This document shows, piece by piece, positions 8,889 through 19,726 of a DNA stretch of 37,308 bases (position 1 is the stretch's first letter; each line of letters begins with the position of its first letter). The stretch covers positions 1-37,308 of the forward strand of contig CAIUMM010000057.1 of NCBI GenBank assembly GCA_903900265.1. Direction: 5' to 3'. The notes below the pieces were generated by a model. The model saw only the letters and a program-made list of their open reading frames with translations, searched no databases and was not told where the DNA came from. Position numbers and translations under genes: made by a program. The stretch is from an uncultured Pseudomonadota bacterium (lineage in GTDB: Bacteria; Myxococcota_A; UBA796; SXON01).

Positions 8889-10133
8889 CTATCCCGCAGG
8901 GGCCTCGACTGTGCCGAGAACCAGCGCGGCAGCGGGGGCTTCGGCGCCGATCGCGAACGCGGTGCGCAGCTCGGCCTGGGCCCGTTCTAGCGCGAGGTCG
9001 TGGTGCCACAATGTGGCGAGAACCTCGCCCTTTTGTACGCTGTCCCCGCGCTTTTTATGCACCATCACGCCTACGGCCGGATCGACTGGGTCCTCCGCGC
9101 TCAATCGGCCCGCGCCCACGACAAACGCCGCGCGCCCGACGTTCCAGGCGTCACAACGCGTCACGATTCCACTCTCGGTCGCGAGGAGCTCCCAGCGCTC
9201 AGCCGGCGCTTGCAGCGCGGAGAGCTGGCCGCCTTGCGCACGGGCCATGCGGGCGAAGCGCTCGAACGCGGCACCGCTGTCGAGCACGCGCTCGGCGTCC
9301 GGATGCCCGCACAGCTCCAACGTGAGCTTACGAAGGTCCGCAGGACCTTTCCCTTGCAGGCAGTCGATCGCTTCCATGACCTCCAGCGCGTTCCCGCACG
9401 CTTCGCCTAAGGGCTGGCTCATGTCGGTGAGCAGCGCGCGCGTCTTGACGCCTGCGCCGTTTCCGACACGCACCATCGCCTCTGCGAGCCTCCGCGCGTC
9501 CTCGGGCGTCTGCATGAAGGCGCCGGTGCCGACTTTGACGTCGAGCACCAGCTTATCGAGGCCTTCCGCGAGCTTCTTGGAGAGGATGGACGCCACGATC
9601 AGCGGGATGCACGCGACCGTCTGCGTCTCGTTGCGCAAGGCGTAGAGGATCCGATCCGCAGGTGCCAGCGCCGCGGTTTGCCCGGAGATGAAGCACCCGA
9701 CCTCGCGCAAGACGCGATGGAGCGAGGCGTCGTCGAGGTCGCAGCGATACCCCGGGATCGCTTCGAGCTTGTCGAGCGTGCCGCCGGTGTGGCCCAGACC
9801 TCGCCCGGAGATCATCGGTACGCGCATGCCGAGCTCGGCCCACAGCGGCGCGAGCACCAGCGAAACTTTGTCGCCGACGCCGCCGGTGGAGTGCTTGTCG
9901 ACGAACGGTCCCTCGATTCCGGGCCAGCTCAAACGTGGGCCGGAGTCCGTCATCGCCTCGGTCAGCGTGACCGACTCTTCGTCGTTCAGTCCGCGCACAA
10001 AGATAAACGCCAGCAGGGCGGCCGCCTGTGGCCGCGTGACCGTCCCATCGACCACTCCAGCCACAAACGAGCGAATCTGGGCGGGAGAAAGGGTCAAACC
10101 ATCACGTTTCCGAAGCAGGATTTCGTCGATCAT
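8889..10133 (-). CDS. deoA: Thymidine / pyrimidine-nucleoside phosphorylase
   Basis: 414 residues. It splits thymidine (and possibly uridine) with phosphate into base and (deoxy)ribose-1-phosphate. The start MIDEILLRKRDGLTLS is the normal family N-terminus and fixes the ATG at 10133; the open frame above it is spurious. Visible motifs are DKHSTGGVGDKVSL (phosphate/substrate loop) and the family signature SGRGLGHTGGTLDKLEAIPG. The C-terminal domain contains the HKKRGDSVQKGEVLATLWHH lipoyl-like hammerhead. The length is shorter than E. coli DeoA (440) and closer to pyrimidine-nucleoside phosphorylases, so substrate range is open. It heads a five-gene minus-strand operon. The product would be used by DeoB and DeoC, encoded 0.9 kb away in a separate minus-strand operon. 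Confidence 0.93.
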   Translation of the reverse strand: MIDEILLRKRDGLTLSPAQIRSFVAGVVDGTVTRPQAAALLAFIFVRGLNDEESVTLTEAMTDSGPRLSWPGIEGPFVDKHSTGGVGDKVSLVLAPLWAELGMRVPMISGRGLGHTGGTLDKLEAIPGYRCDLDDASLHRVLREVGCFISGQTAALAPADRILYALRNETQTVACIPLIVASILSKKLAEGLDKLVLDVKVGTGAFMQTPEDARRLAEAMVRVGNGAGVKTRALLTDMSQPLGEACGNALEVMEAIDCLQGKGPADLRKLTLELCGHPDAERVLDSGAAFERFARMARAQGGQLSALQAPAERWELLATESGIVTRCDAWNVGRAAFVVGAGRLSAEDPVDPAVGVMVHKKRGDSVQKGEVLATLWHHDLALERAQAELRTAFAIGAEAPAAALVLGTVEAPAG

Positions 10134-10171
10134 TTTTTTGTACCGGGGGCTGGAATTTGATTTTCGGGTCA

Positions 10172-10179
10172 AGTATACT
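10172..10179. promoter_or_regulatory. Palindromic -10 element between deoA and the cysteine-rich lipoprotein gene
   Basis: AGTATACT is a perfect 8-base palindrome in an otherwise AT-poor genome, so it presents TATACT to both strands. Reading plus, TATACT (10174-10179) ends six bases before the ATG at 10186, putting transcription start at or next to the A of the ATG. Reading minus, it lies 38 bases above the deoA ATG. No good -35 box is visible on either side. Confidence 0.5.
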
Positions 10180-10185
10180 ATCGCC

Positions 10186-10872
10186 ATGCGTACCTTCCTT
10201 CTCCCCTTCTTGTCTCTTCTACTCACCAGCTGCTCCGGGTCCGAGACCTGCGGGACGGGCACCGTGCTCGTCGACGGCGTTTGCGTTGTCGCGGAGGACT
10301 CGGGTTCGGGCGACGCGGACACCGACACGGACGCCGATACCGACGCGGACACCGACTCCGGCGGCGCGATCTGCGGGAACAGCATCGTCGAGCAAGGCGA
10401 GCAGTGCGACGACGGCAACACCACGCCGGGCGATGGTTGCAGCCCCACCTGTCAGACCGAAGGCGGCAACGCCAACTGCGGCAACGGCACCATCGACGCG
10501 GGTGAGACCTGTGACGACGGCAACACCACTCAGGGCGACGGCTGCGACTCCTTCTGCCAGACCGAAGGCGGCGGCAGCTCGAACTGCGGCAACGGCACGA
10601 TCGATGCGGGCGAGAACTGCGACGACGGCAACACCACCGACGGCGATGGCTGCGATGCGCACTGCGTCGCGGAGCCCGATGCCAACTGCGGCAACGGCAC
10701 GATCGACCCGGGTGAGGATTGCGACGACGGCAACAACACCGGTGGCGACGGCTGCGCGCCGAACTGCCACGAGGAGCTCTGCGGCAACGGTCGCATCGAC
10801 GGCTCCGAAGAGTGTGACGACGGCAACCACTCCGACGGCGACGGCTGCAGCGCCTTCTGCAAGAACGAGTAA
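10186..10872 (+). CDS. Lipoprotein with five Myxococcus cysteine-rich repeats
   Basis: 228 residues. The signal MRTFLLPFLSLLLTSC gives a lipidated Cys at 16, which also fixes the ATG; the long open frame upstream is a shadow of deoA. A short Cys-containing segment (22-33) is followed by an acidic DTDTDADTDADTD linker at 43-58. Five repeats of 31-36 residues then begin at Cys63, 98, 134, 168 and 199. Each has the form CGNG.I..GE.CDDGN...GDGC...C (DUF4215-type, four Cys per repeat, presumably two disulfides). The CDDGN and DGDGC acidic turns look able to bind calcium, which is inference. Such repeat proteins are especially frequent in Myxococcota and are thought to be surface-exposed; the function is unknown. 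It is a single-gene unit with its own terminator. Confidence 0.85.
   Translation: MRTFLLPFLSLLLTSCSGSETCGTGTVLVDGVCVVAEDSGSGDADTDTDADTDADTDSGGAICGNSIVEQGEQCDDGNTTPGDGCSPTCQTEGGNANCGNGTIDAGETCDDGNTTQGDGCDSFCQTEGGGSSNCGNGTIDAGENCDDGNTTDGDGCDAHCVAEPDANCGNGTIDPGEDCDDGNNTGGDGCAPNCHEELCGNGRIDGSEECDDGNHSDGDGCSAFCKNE
10372..10869 (+). repeat. Five tandem cysteine-rich protein repeats
   Basis: Five coding repeats of about 93-108 bases, starting at Cys63, 98, 134, 168 and 199 of the lipoprotein. Repeats 2 and 3 are closest to each other (CGNGTIDAGE shared exactly), suggesting a recent internal duplication. Repeats 1 and 5 are more divergent. Confidence 0.85.
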
Positions 10873-10908
10873 GGTGTTGAGGCCAGCGTAGCTGGTCTTG
10901 AATCCCAA

Positions 10909-10944
10909 GAGGACGTCGGCGTAAGTCGGCGTCCTCCTTTTTTT
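10909..10944 (+). terminator. Rho-independent terminator after the cysteine-rich lipoprotein gene
   Basis: A 12-base-pair stem (10909-10920 with 10925-10936, two G-T wobbles) closes on a GTAA tetraloop of the GNRA type. It is followed by C and seven T at 10937-10944. It begins 36 bases after the stop codon of the plus-strand gene. Confidence 0.85.
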
Positions 10945-11029
10945 GCTGCGAGTCCGTCTCGCTGGCGCACCGTTCGCGCCGGCGGATCGTGGGTGTGCGC
11001 GGGCGGGCGGTATCGCACGCCCCGCAGGA

Positions 11030-12184
11030 TCAGACCGCGACGCTCTCCAGCCAAGCGCTCCCAAGCTCCGCGCACATCGCCAAGCTCGGCATCGTGCCGA
11101 GGTCGCCGCCCGGCGTTCCTGGGGTGTAGGCGAGCAGCGGGACGTATTCGCGGGTGTGGTCGCTGCCGCGGAAGGTTGGGTCGTTGCCGTGATCGGCGGT
11201 CAACAGCAGCAGGTCATCCGGCCCTAAGAGCGCTACGAGCTCAGGCAAACGCTCGTCGAACGCCATCAACGCGCGCGCGTACCCGATGGGATCGCGGCGG
11301 TGGCCATACAGCATGTCGAAATCGACGAGGTTGGCGAAGATCAACCCGGATTTCTGGACGTGCATCTGGTCGAACAACGCCTGGGTGATCATCGCGTTTC
11401 CGTTGGCCTTCACGGCGATCGAAAAGCCGCGGCCGCCGAAGATGTCTTTGACCTTGCCGATCGAGCAGGTGGGCAAGCCCGCGGCCTGCACCTCATCCAC
11501 GAAGGTGTCGCGCGGCGGAAGTTGGGCAAAGTCGCGGCGATTTCCCGTGCGCACCCAGCCTTCGGTCGCGTTGCCCACAAAGGGCCGGGCGATCACCCGG
11601 GCTACGCCAAGCGGCGCGACCAGCGCGAACGCCAGCTCACAGATGCGATTCAGCTCTGCGGGCGGGATGATGTCTTCGTGCGCGGCCACTTGAAACACGC
11701 TGTCGCCGCTGGTGTAGACGATCGGGTTGCCAGTGCGCACGTGCTCCGGCGCGAGCCGGTCCAAGATCACCGTGCCGGATTCTGCGTAGTTGCCCAGCCA
11801 ACCGCGACCGGTCTGCTTCGACCACTCCGTGAGAAGCGCGTCGGGAAAGCCTTGCGGATACTCGGTGAAGCGCTTGTCGACGCGCACGCCGGCGATCTCC
11901 CAGTGTCCGGCGATGGTGTCTTTGCCGTTGGAGGCGATCGCCATCTTGCCGAAGCGCGCCGTGGGGTTCGGCACCGCCCCTACGCCCGGAACCGGGCGAA
12001 TGTTCGCGAGGCCCATCGCCTGCAGGTTCGGGATGTGCAGCGCCACGCGCTCGGCGATGTGGCCGAGGGTGTCGGATCCGCTGTCTCCCCAGTCTTTTGC
12101 GTCGGGCATCTCCCCGACGCCCAGCGAGTCCAGCACGACGAGGATGACGCGCCGCGCGTTCGGCTCGCTCGCTGCGGTGCCCAT
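11030..12184 (-). CDS. deoB: Phosphopentomutase
   Basis: 384 residues (E. coli 407). It moves phosphate between C1 and C5 of (deoxy)ribose, linking nucleoside phosphorylase products to DeoC. The alkaline-phosphatase-superfamily metal motifs are present: [14 protein letters not shown] at 17-30, with the metal-binding Asp19, and near the C-terminus [10 protein letters not shown]...GSDHTREY with the paired Asp-His ligands. SGSDTLGH near residue 35 and the PGRMF-like cap region are also as expected. Its ATG overlaps the last base of the deoC stop (TGATG), so the two genes are translationally coupled in the order deoC-deoB. The stop lies 86 bases from the terminator of the converging lipoprotein gene. 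Well supported. Confidence 0.95.
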   Translation of the reverse strand: MGTAASEPNARRVILVVLDSLGVGEMPDAKDWGDSGSDTLGHIAERVALHIPNLQAMGLANIRPVPGVGAVPNPTARFGKMAIASNGKDTIAGHWEIAGVRVDKRFTEYPQGFPDALLTEWSKQTGRGWLGNYAESGTVILDRLAPEHVRTGNPIVYTSGDSVFQVAAHEDIIPPAELNRICELAFALVAPLGVARVIARPFVGNATEGWVRTGNRRDFAQLPPRDTFVDEVQAAGLPTCSIGKVKDIFGGRGFSIAVKANGNAMITQALFDQMHVQKSGLIFANLVDFDMLYGHRRDPIGYARALMAFDERLPELVALLGPDDLLLLTADHGNDPTFRGSDHTREYVPLLAYTPGTPGGDLGTMPSLAMCAELGSAWLESVAV

Positions 12185-13065
12185 CAGTAGGAGCCGGTGC
12201 CCTTGCCACCGGTGACGATCGCGACCGAAGCGGACGCACCGAGCCGGTTCGCGCCGGCGGCGACCATTTTTTGCGCGTCATCCGCGGTGCGCACGCCGCC
12301 AGAGGCCTTCACGCCCATGTTCGGCCCGACGACTGCGCGCATCAGCGCGATGTCCTCGGCGGTGGCGCCGCCTCCCGAAAAGCCCGTGCTCGTCTTGACG
12401 AACGCCGCGCCGGCGGCCTTGGAGAGCGCGCAGGCGGCGACCTTCTGCTCGCGGGTGAGCAGGTGGGTCTCAAGGATGACCTTGACCGGGCGGCCCTGAG
12501 CGGCTTCGACCACCGCGCGGATGTCTTCATACACGCCGTCATGGTCTCCGCCCTTGAGCAAGCCCAAGTTCACGACCATGTCGATCTCGGCAGCGCCGTT
12601 CTGGATCGCCTCGCGTGTTTCTCCCGCTTTGGCGCGCGACGTTGCCGCGCCCAACGGAAATCCGACCACGCAGATGGTCATCACGCCCGAGCCGCGGAGC
12701 AGCTCGACGGCGAGCGGCACCCACGTGGTGTTGATGCACACGCTGGCGAAGCGATGGGTGCGCGCCTCTTCACACAGCTTGACCAGCTCAGCGCGCGTGG
12801 CGTCGGCCTTGAGCAGGGTGTGGTCGATCATCTTGGCGATGCTGGCGTTGCTCAGCGTGCCCGTGGAGCCGTCGGTTCCGATGCGATCGGCGCCCATCGT
12901 CAGCTTCAACGCGGTTTCATCCTGCCAAGTTCCGCGCACCTCGGCCAGCGGGGGGACGGCGGTCTGCTGCGCACCGGCGTTGGCTCGCGCCAATTCCTCT
13001 TGTACGCGCTGAACGATGCGGGCGACGAGATCGGCGGGCAGGTTGGATGCGTCGGGTGTTGACAT
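12184..13065 (-). CDS. deoC: Deoxyribose-phosphate aldolase with N-terminal helical extension
   Basis: 293 residues. It cleaves 2-deoxyribose-5-phosphate into glyceraldehyde-3-phosphate and acetaldehyde. The catalytic core begins at about residue 75 ([16 protein letters not shown]). The Schiff-base lysine is Lys224 in FVKTSTGFS, the proton-relay lysine is Lys253 in GVKASGG, and Asp162 lies in EIDMVV. The C-terminus ends GSY, keeping the terminal Tyr known to matter in E. coli DeoC. The first 74 residues are extra compared with the short bacterial enzyme: a predicted amphipathic helix at about 11-28 ([18 protein letters not shown]), a Pro/Ala-rich linker, and a further 30 residues. That layout resembles the encapsulation peptides of bacterial microcompartment enzymes. 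No shell protein gene is in the window. Confidence 0.94.
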   Translation of the reverse strand: MSTPDASNLPADLVARIVQRVQEELARANAGAQQTAVPPLAEVRGTWQDETALKLTMGADRIGTDGSTGTLSNASIAKMIDHTLLKADATRAELVKLCEEARTHRFASVCINTTWVPLAVELLRGSGVMTICVVGFPLGAATSRAKAGETREAIQNGAAEIDMVVNLGLLKGGDHDGVYEDIRAVVEAAQGRPVKVILETHLLTREQKVAACALSKAAGAAFVKTSTGFSGGGATAEDIALMRAVVGPNMGVKASGGVRTADDAQKMVAAGANRLGASASVAIVTGGKGTGSY

Positions 13066-13120
13066 CCATGTAGCCTAATTCAGATCCCGACGGTCTGCCG
13101 CTCGCGTTACCCCGCGGGCG

Positions 13121-14373
13121 ATGCCTACCTTTGTGAATCCTGGCCGCAGGGCCGCCGCTGAAGCGCTGGTCGCCGCCGAGTCCGGCGCGCATATCGAAGA
13201 CGCGCTGGGGGAGCTTGCTCCTCACGAACCAGGCGATCGTGCGCTTTCGTGGAACCTCGCGTTGGGCGTTCTGCGTCGCCGGGATGCGTTGGACGCGGCG
13301 ATCATCGCCGGGGCGCAACGGTCGATGCGCACCTTGGATCCCGCGGTGCGGGCGATCCTGCGGTGCGCGATCTACGAGCTGGCGTTCACGCGCACGCCGA
13401 GGCACGCGGCCGTGGATCAAGCGGTGGAGTTGACGCGTCGCATGCGCGTTGGCCACGCCGCTCATTTCGTCAACGCGGTGCTCCGGAACGCGCCGGCGCC
13501 AGATTCGAGCCTGCCGGGGTTCCCGGATGTGTTGATCCAGCGTTGGCGCGCGCGTTGGGGCGCTGACGCAGACGCGTGGATGACCGCCTGCAATCAGCCT
13601 GCGCCCCTGTACATCGTCGCCCGAGAGGACGAAGCCGGCCTCGTGCGGTCCTTTCAGCACGCCGGGATCGTCGCGACGCCGGTGGGCCCGGCCGCGGTCG
13701 CGCCGCGAGCGATAGCGGTGCCGTCGGGCCCGGTCCCCGAATTCCCGGGCTTTGCCGAGGGGCGCTTCTGGGTCATGGACCCCGCGGCGGTCGCGGTGGC
13801 GGATCTGGTGGCGGATGCCGTTCCCGAGGGCGCGAGCGTGCTCGACGCGTGCGCCGCGCCGGGCGGCAAGAGCTTGAGGCTCGCGAGCCGCGGCTTGCGT
13901 GTGGTCGCGACCGATTCGAGCGCCGAGCGCTTGAAGCGACTCGATGAGAACTGTGCGCGTATGGGGCTGAAGATCGAGATGAGCGCGTGGGATTGGACGC
14001 TGCCGCCCGAGCCGGGGAGCGCGATGGCGACCACTCAGTTCGACGCGGTGCTGGTCGACGCGCCGTGCAGCGGTCTGGGCACCGTTCGCCGCCATCCCGA
14101 CATCCGCTGGCGCAAGACCACGCCGGAGCTCTTTCAAGCGCACCTGAAGACCCTCGCCACGCGGCAGGCCGCGCTGTTGCACCAGCTCAAGCGCCGCGTA
14201 AAGCCGGGCGGCGTGCTGGTGTACGCGGTGTGCAGCCCCGAACCCGAAGAAGGCGAGGCGGTCGCGCGCACGTTGAACTGGCCGATCGAAGCGCGCGTCG
14301 ACACCTCTCCAGGCGCGGTGGACGCCGCCGCCGGCGCAGACGCCCACGTGGCCTTCCGATTCCGAGCGCCTGC

Positions 14374-14377
<4 letters not shown>
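13121..14377 (+). CDS. rsmB: 16S rRNA m5C methyltransferase, RsmB/Sun type with NusB-like domain
   Basis: 418 residues (E. coli RsmB 429). It uses S-adenosylmethionine to methylate a cytosine of 16S rRNA (C967 in E. coli). The N-terminal 125 residues are a NusB-like RNA-binding domain (DALGELAPHEPGDRALSWNL; TRTPRHAAVDQAVEL). The methyltransferase part has the SAM-binding LDACAAPGGKS at 241-251, then DAPCSGLGTVRRHPDIRW at 313-330 with Cys316, and VYAVCSPEPEEGE at 367-379 with Cys371. These are the two cysteines needed for catalysis and product release in this family. It is the first gene of rsmB-mutS-dut, divergent from deoC across 55 bases. Its stop overlaps the mutS start (ATGA). Confidence 0.9.
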
Positions 14378-17408
<3,031 letters not shown>

Positions 17409-17431
17409 GCTTCAAGCTGCGGCGCCCCACG

Positions 17432-18475
17432 CTACGGTGGGCTTGTGGTCGCGATCGTAGGCCGGCGAGTGCGCGCTCCCAGGGCCACAGCCCGCTGTTC
17501 GACGAGGTGGTAGGACGCGACCGCGCAGAGCAAGCCCAGCCAGGGCGCGTACGACGCCACGCGCTGATAGTCTCGGTCGAAGTTCCCGATGATCTTCGGG
17601 AGCGTCCAAGACCACAGATACACGCCGTACGAGATGCGCCCGAAGTAGCGGAGCGGCGCGAGCTCCAGCAGCGTGGAGCCGTGCAGCGCGCCGATCACCA
17701 GCGCGCCGGATCCGAGGAGCGCGAGCAACGGAATCAGGGCTTGATTCTGCGGGACCGTGGTGTGTAGCAGCTCGGAGGCCATGACCCCCAGCGCGAACAA
17801 CAGCAGTCCGGCGGGGATGAGCAGGCGGGACAGCGGCGGTTGGGGCAAGGAGGGCGCCAGCGCGATCACCGCGCCAAACACCAGCGACATCGCGTTGGTG
17901 TCGGACCCGAAGTAGATGCGGAGCGGATCGTGGCAGGCAAACCACAGCGCCGCTCGCCAAGCAACCAACGCACCGAACAGCGCGAGGCTGGCGAGCCAGC
18001 GCGCGCGAGGAGACGGGAGCCAGCGCATGGCCGCGAGCAGGGTCGTCGACCACACGAGATAGAACTGCTCTTCGATCGCCAACGACCACGTTTGTTGGAA
18101 CGGCTCCAGGTCCCCGTGGAACGCGAGCAGCCAGTTCGACGAGTACATCAGCGTGGGGCCGGCCCCGGACAGGATCATCGCCGCTCGACCGCGCGTGCTG
18201 TAGGCCACGAGCGCCGTGATGATCAGCAGGAGCAAAGCCGGCAGCAGGCGGAGCGCACGTCGGGCGTAGAAGCTCGGCAGGTCGATGGTGCCTGTGCTCT
18301 CGTGCTCTCGGACCAGCACGCGGGTGATGAGAAAGCCGGACAGCACGAAGAAGCCGGTGACGCCGAGCTCACCGCCGTCGTGGGTGTACGGGATGCGGGT
18401 GTGGGCCAGCAGCACCGCGAGCACGAACAGCGCACGGCATCCGTCGAGCGCGGGCCAGGAGCGAGCGACGCTCAT
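17432..18475 (-). CDS. Membrane acyltransferase, acyltransferase-3 (OafA/YrhL) family
   Basis: 347 residues, nearly all hydrophobic segments, about ten membrane helices. The N-terminus has the family signature: ALDGCRALFVLAVLLAHTRI, with the conserved His in the first helix, followed by GVTGFFVLSGFLITRVL and FYARRALRLLPALL, whose Arg residues are conserved. TWSLAIEEQFYLVW, also characteristic, is present near the middle. Members transfer acetyl or other acyl groups to cell-surface sugars such as O-antigen or exopolysaccharide; the acceptor here is unknown. It lacks the extra SGNH domain some members have. It stands alone, 129 bases below the hydrolase gene, and converges on dut. A hairpin around 17424-17443 (CCCAC...GTGGG) overlaps its 3' end. 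Confidence 0.85.
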   Translation of the reverse strand: MSVARSWPALDGCRALFVLAVLLAHTRIPYTHDGGELGVTGFFVLSGFLITRVLVREHESTGTIDLPSFYARRALRLLPALLLLIITALVAYSTRGRAAMILSGAGPTLMYSSNWLLAFHGDLEPFQQTWSLAIEEQFYLVWSTTLLAAMRWLPSPRARWLASLALFGALVAWRAALWFACHDPLRIYFGSDTNAMSLVFGAVIALAPSLPQPPLSRLLIPAGLLLFALGVMASELLHTTVPQNQALIPLLALLGSGALVIGALHGSTLLELAPLRYFGRISYGVYLWSWTLPKIIGNFDRDYQRVASYAPWLGLLCAVASYHLVEQRAVALGARTRRPTIATTSPP

Positions 18476-18604
18476 TCAGGGCGTTCCGGCGGCCACATAC
18501 CGCCCGGCGGTGCGTACATGGTCGCTACCTAGCGTCCAGATGCCGATGGTGGCAAGGTGCGCGCGTACGCAAACAGGCTGTCTTGCCTACCGTTCTCGAG
18601 GTTT

Positions 18605-19699
18605 TCAAAGGTAGGTGGCAAGAAACTTCAGCATCCGTGCGCGGGAGAGCTGCTCTCCGAACCCGCCGGGTCGCACGTCAAACCCGTGATCGGCGAAAGG
18701 CACCAACAGCGTCTCTACGGTTTGCCCGCGTTCAAGCAGCGCGTCCCTGAGCCGCTCGGCGTTCAGCGGGCGCACGCAGCGCTCGGCGGTGCCGTGGAGG
18801 AGCAGCGTGGGGGGCACCGGGTGGTCCAGCCAGCGCATCGGCGTGCCTTGTCGGTACGCGTCGGGCGCGGCTTCGGGGGTGCCGCCAAGGTAGAACTCCA
18901 GCGCGGCGGTGCCGTCCACCACGTCGGGCACGAAGGGATTGGCGTGGTCCCAGGCCAGATCGGTAGGCGCGTACAGGGCGATCACCGCGCGGGGCGGGTG
19001 GGCGGACTCCGCACACGCGGACGGGATTCCGTCGGCTGCGTAGGCGGCGGTCAGCGCGATTTGACCTCCGGCGGAGCGCCCAAGCAGCGCTCCGCGCGCC
19101 GGATCGATCCCGAGCTCGGCGGCGCGGATTTGTACCTGTGCAAACGCGCACTTGACGCCCGCGATCGCGGCGGGAAAAGCCGCCTCGGAAGCCAACGGGT
19201 AGCGTACGTCCACCACGGTGTAGCCCGCCGCAGCGAGCGCTTTGGACGCGTGAGGCACCTCGCCTTTGTCTCCCGAACGCCAGCTTCCCCCGTGTACGAC
19301 GACCACGAAGGGGTGCGGCCCTTGGCCCGGCGCGCGGTACAGGTCGGCCGAGACGCCTTGCGCGAGCGGGATGTCCCGGGTGATCGCTACTTCGTAGGTT
19401 GAACCTCCGGTAAGCCACGCCACCGGCGAGAAGGCGGTGCCTTCTCGCGCAAAAACCGGCCAGGCAGCCAGCGCCGGAAGCAGCCCGCCAAGCATCGCGA
19501 CGCAGCTGAAGCCTTGCACCCAGGGTTGTCCCCGTCCCAAGGCCAGCGCCGCGACCCCGAGCACCGCCGCCAGCAGCGAACCCTCCAGCGCGGCAAAATG
19601 CAGCTTCCACATCCCCCACGAGAGCGGGGGTAGGTACATCAGCGCCACTTGGAGCAGCGCGGCGGTGACGAGAATGCGTGCATACATGTTTGGGTTCAT
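18605..19699 (-). CDS. Membrane-anchored alpha/beta hydrolase (esterase-like)
   Basis: 364 residues. Residues 5-90 hold about three to four hydrophobic segments, so the enzyme is anchored in the inner membrane. The rest is an alpha/beta hydrolase of the carboxylesterase/BD-FAE type. It has VVVHGGSWRSGDKG as the oxyanion-hole HGG motif, GRSAGGQIAL as the nucleophile elbow with the catalytic Ser, and FADHGFDV with the catalytic His. The acid position, normally Asp in LHGxxDxxV, is Glu here (LHGTAERCV). An Asp elsewhere could also serve. It starts 27 bases after the coiled-coil lipoprotein gene and may be the last gene of the ABC transporter operon. The substrate is unknown, presumably an ester or acylated envelope compound. 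Confidence 0.82.
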   Translation of the reverse strand: MNPNMYARILVTAALLQVALMYLPPLSWGMWKLHFAALEGSLLAAVLGVAALALGRGQPWVQGFSCVAMLGGLLPALAAWPVFAREGTAFSPVAWLTGGSTYEVAITRDIPLAQGVSADLYRAPGQGPHPFVVVVHGGSWRSGDKGEVPHASKALAAAGYTVVDVRYPLASEAAFPAAIAGVKCAFAQVQIRAAELGIDPARGALLGRSAGGQIALTAAYAADGIPSACAESAHPPRAVIALYAPTDLAWDHANPFVPDVVDGTAALEFYLGGTPEAAPDAYRQGTPMRWLDHPVPPTLLLHGTAERCVRPLNAERLRDALLERGQTVETLLVPFADHGFDVRPGGFGEQLSRARMLKFLATYL

Positions 19700-19726
19700 G
19701 CTGCGCAGTTAGCCCGTTGCGCGGGT

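Noticed and set aside
10219..11064. 281-codon minus frame with hydrophobic V/A repeats opposite the cysteine-rich lipoprotein
   Set aside because: The periodic VAVVAVL pattern is simply the reverse reading of the CDDGN repeats, not a membrane protein.
12184..13065. A microcompartment operon around deoC
   Set aside because: No shell protein, aldehyde dehydrogenase or phosphotransacylase gene lies beside it; only the DeoC N-terminus points that way.
12917..14347. 476-codon frame antisense to rsmB
   Set aside because: rsmB has all catalytic motifs on the plus strand; the antisense translation is Arg-rich filler.
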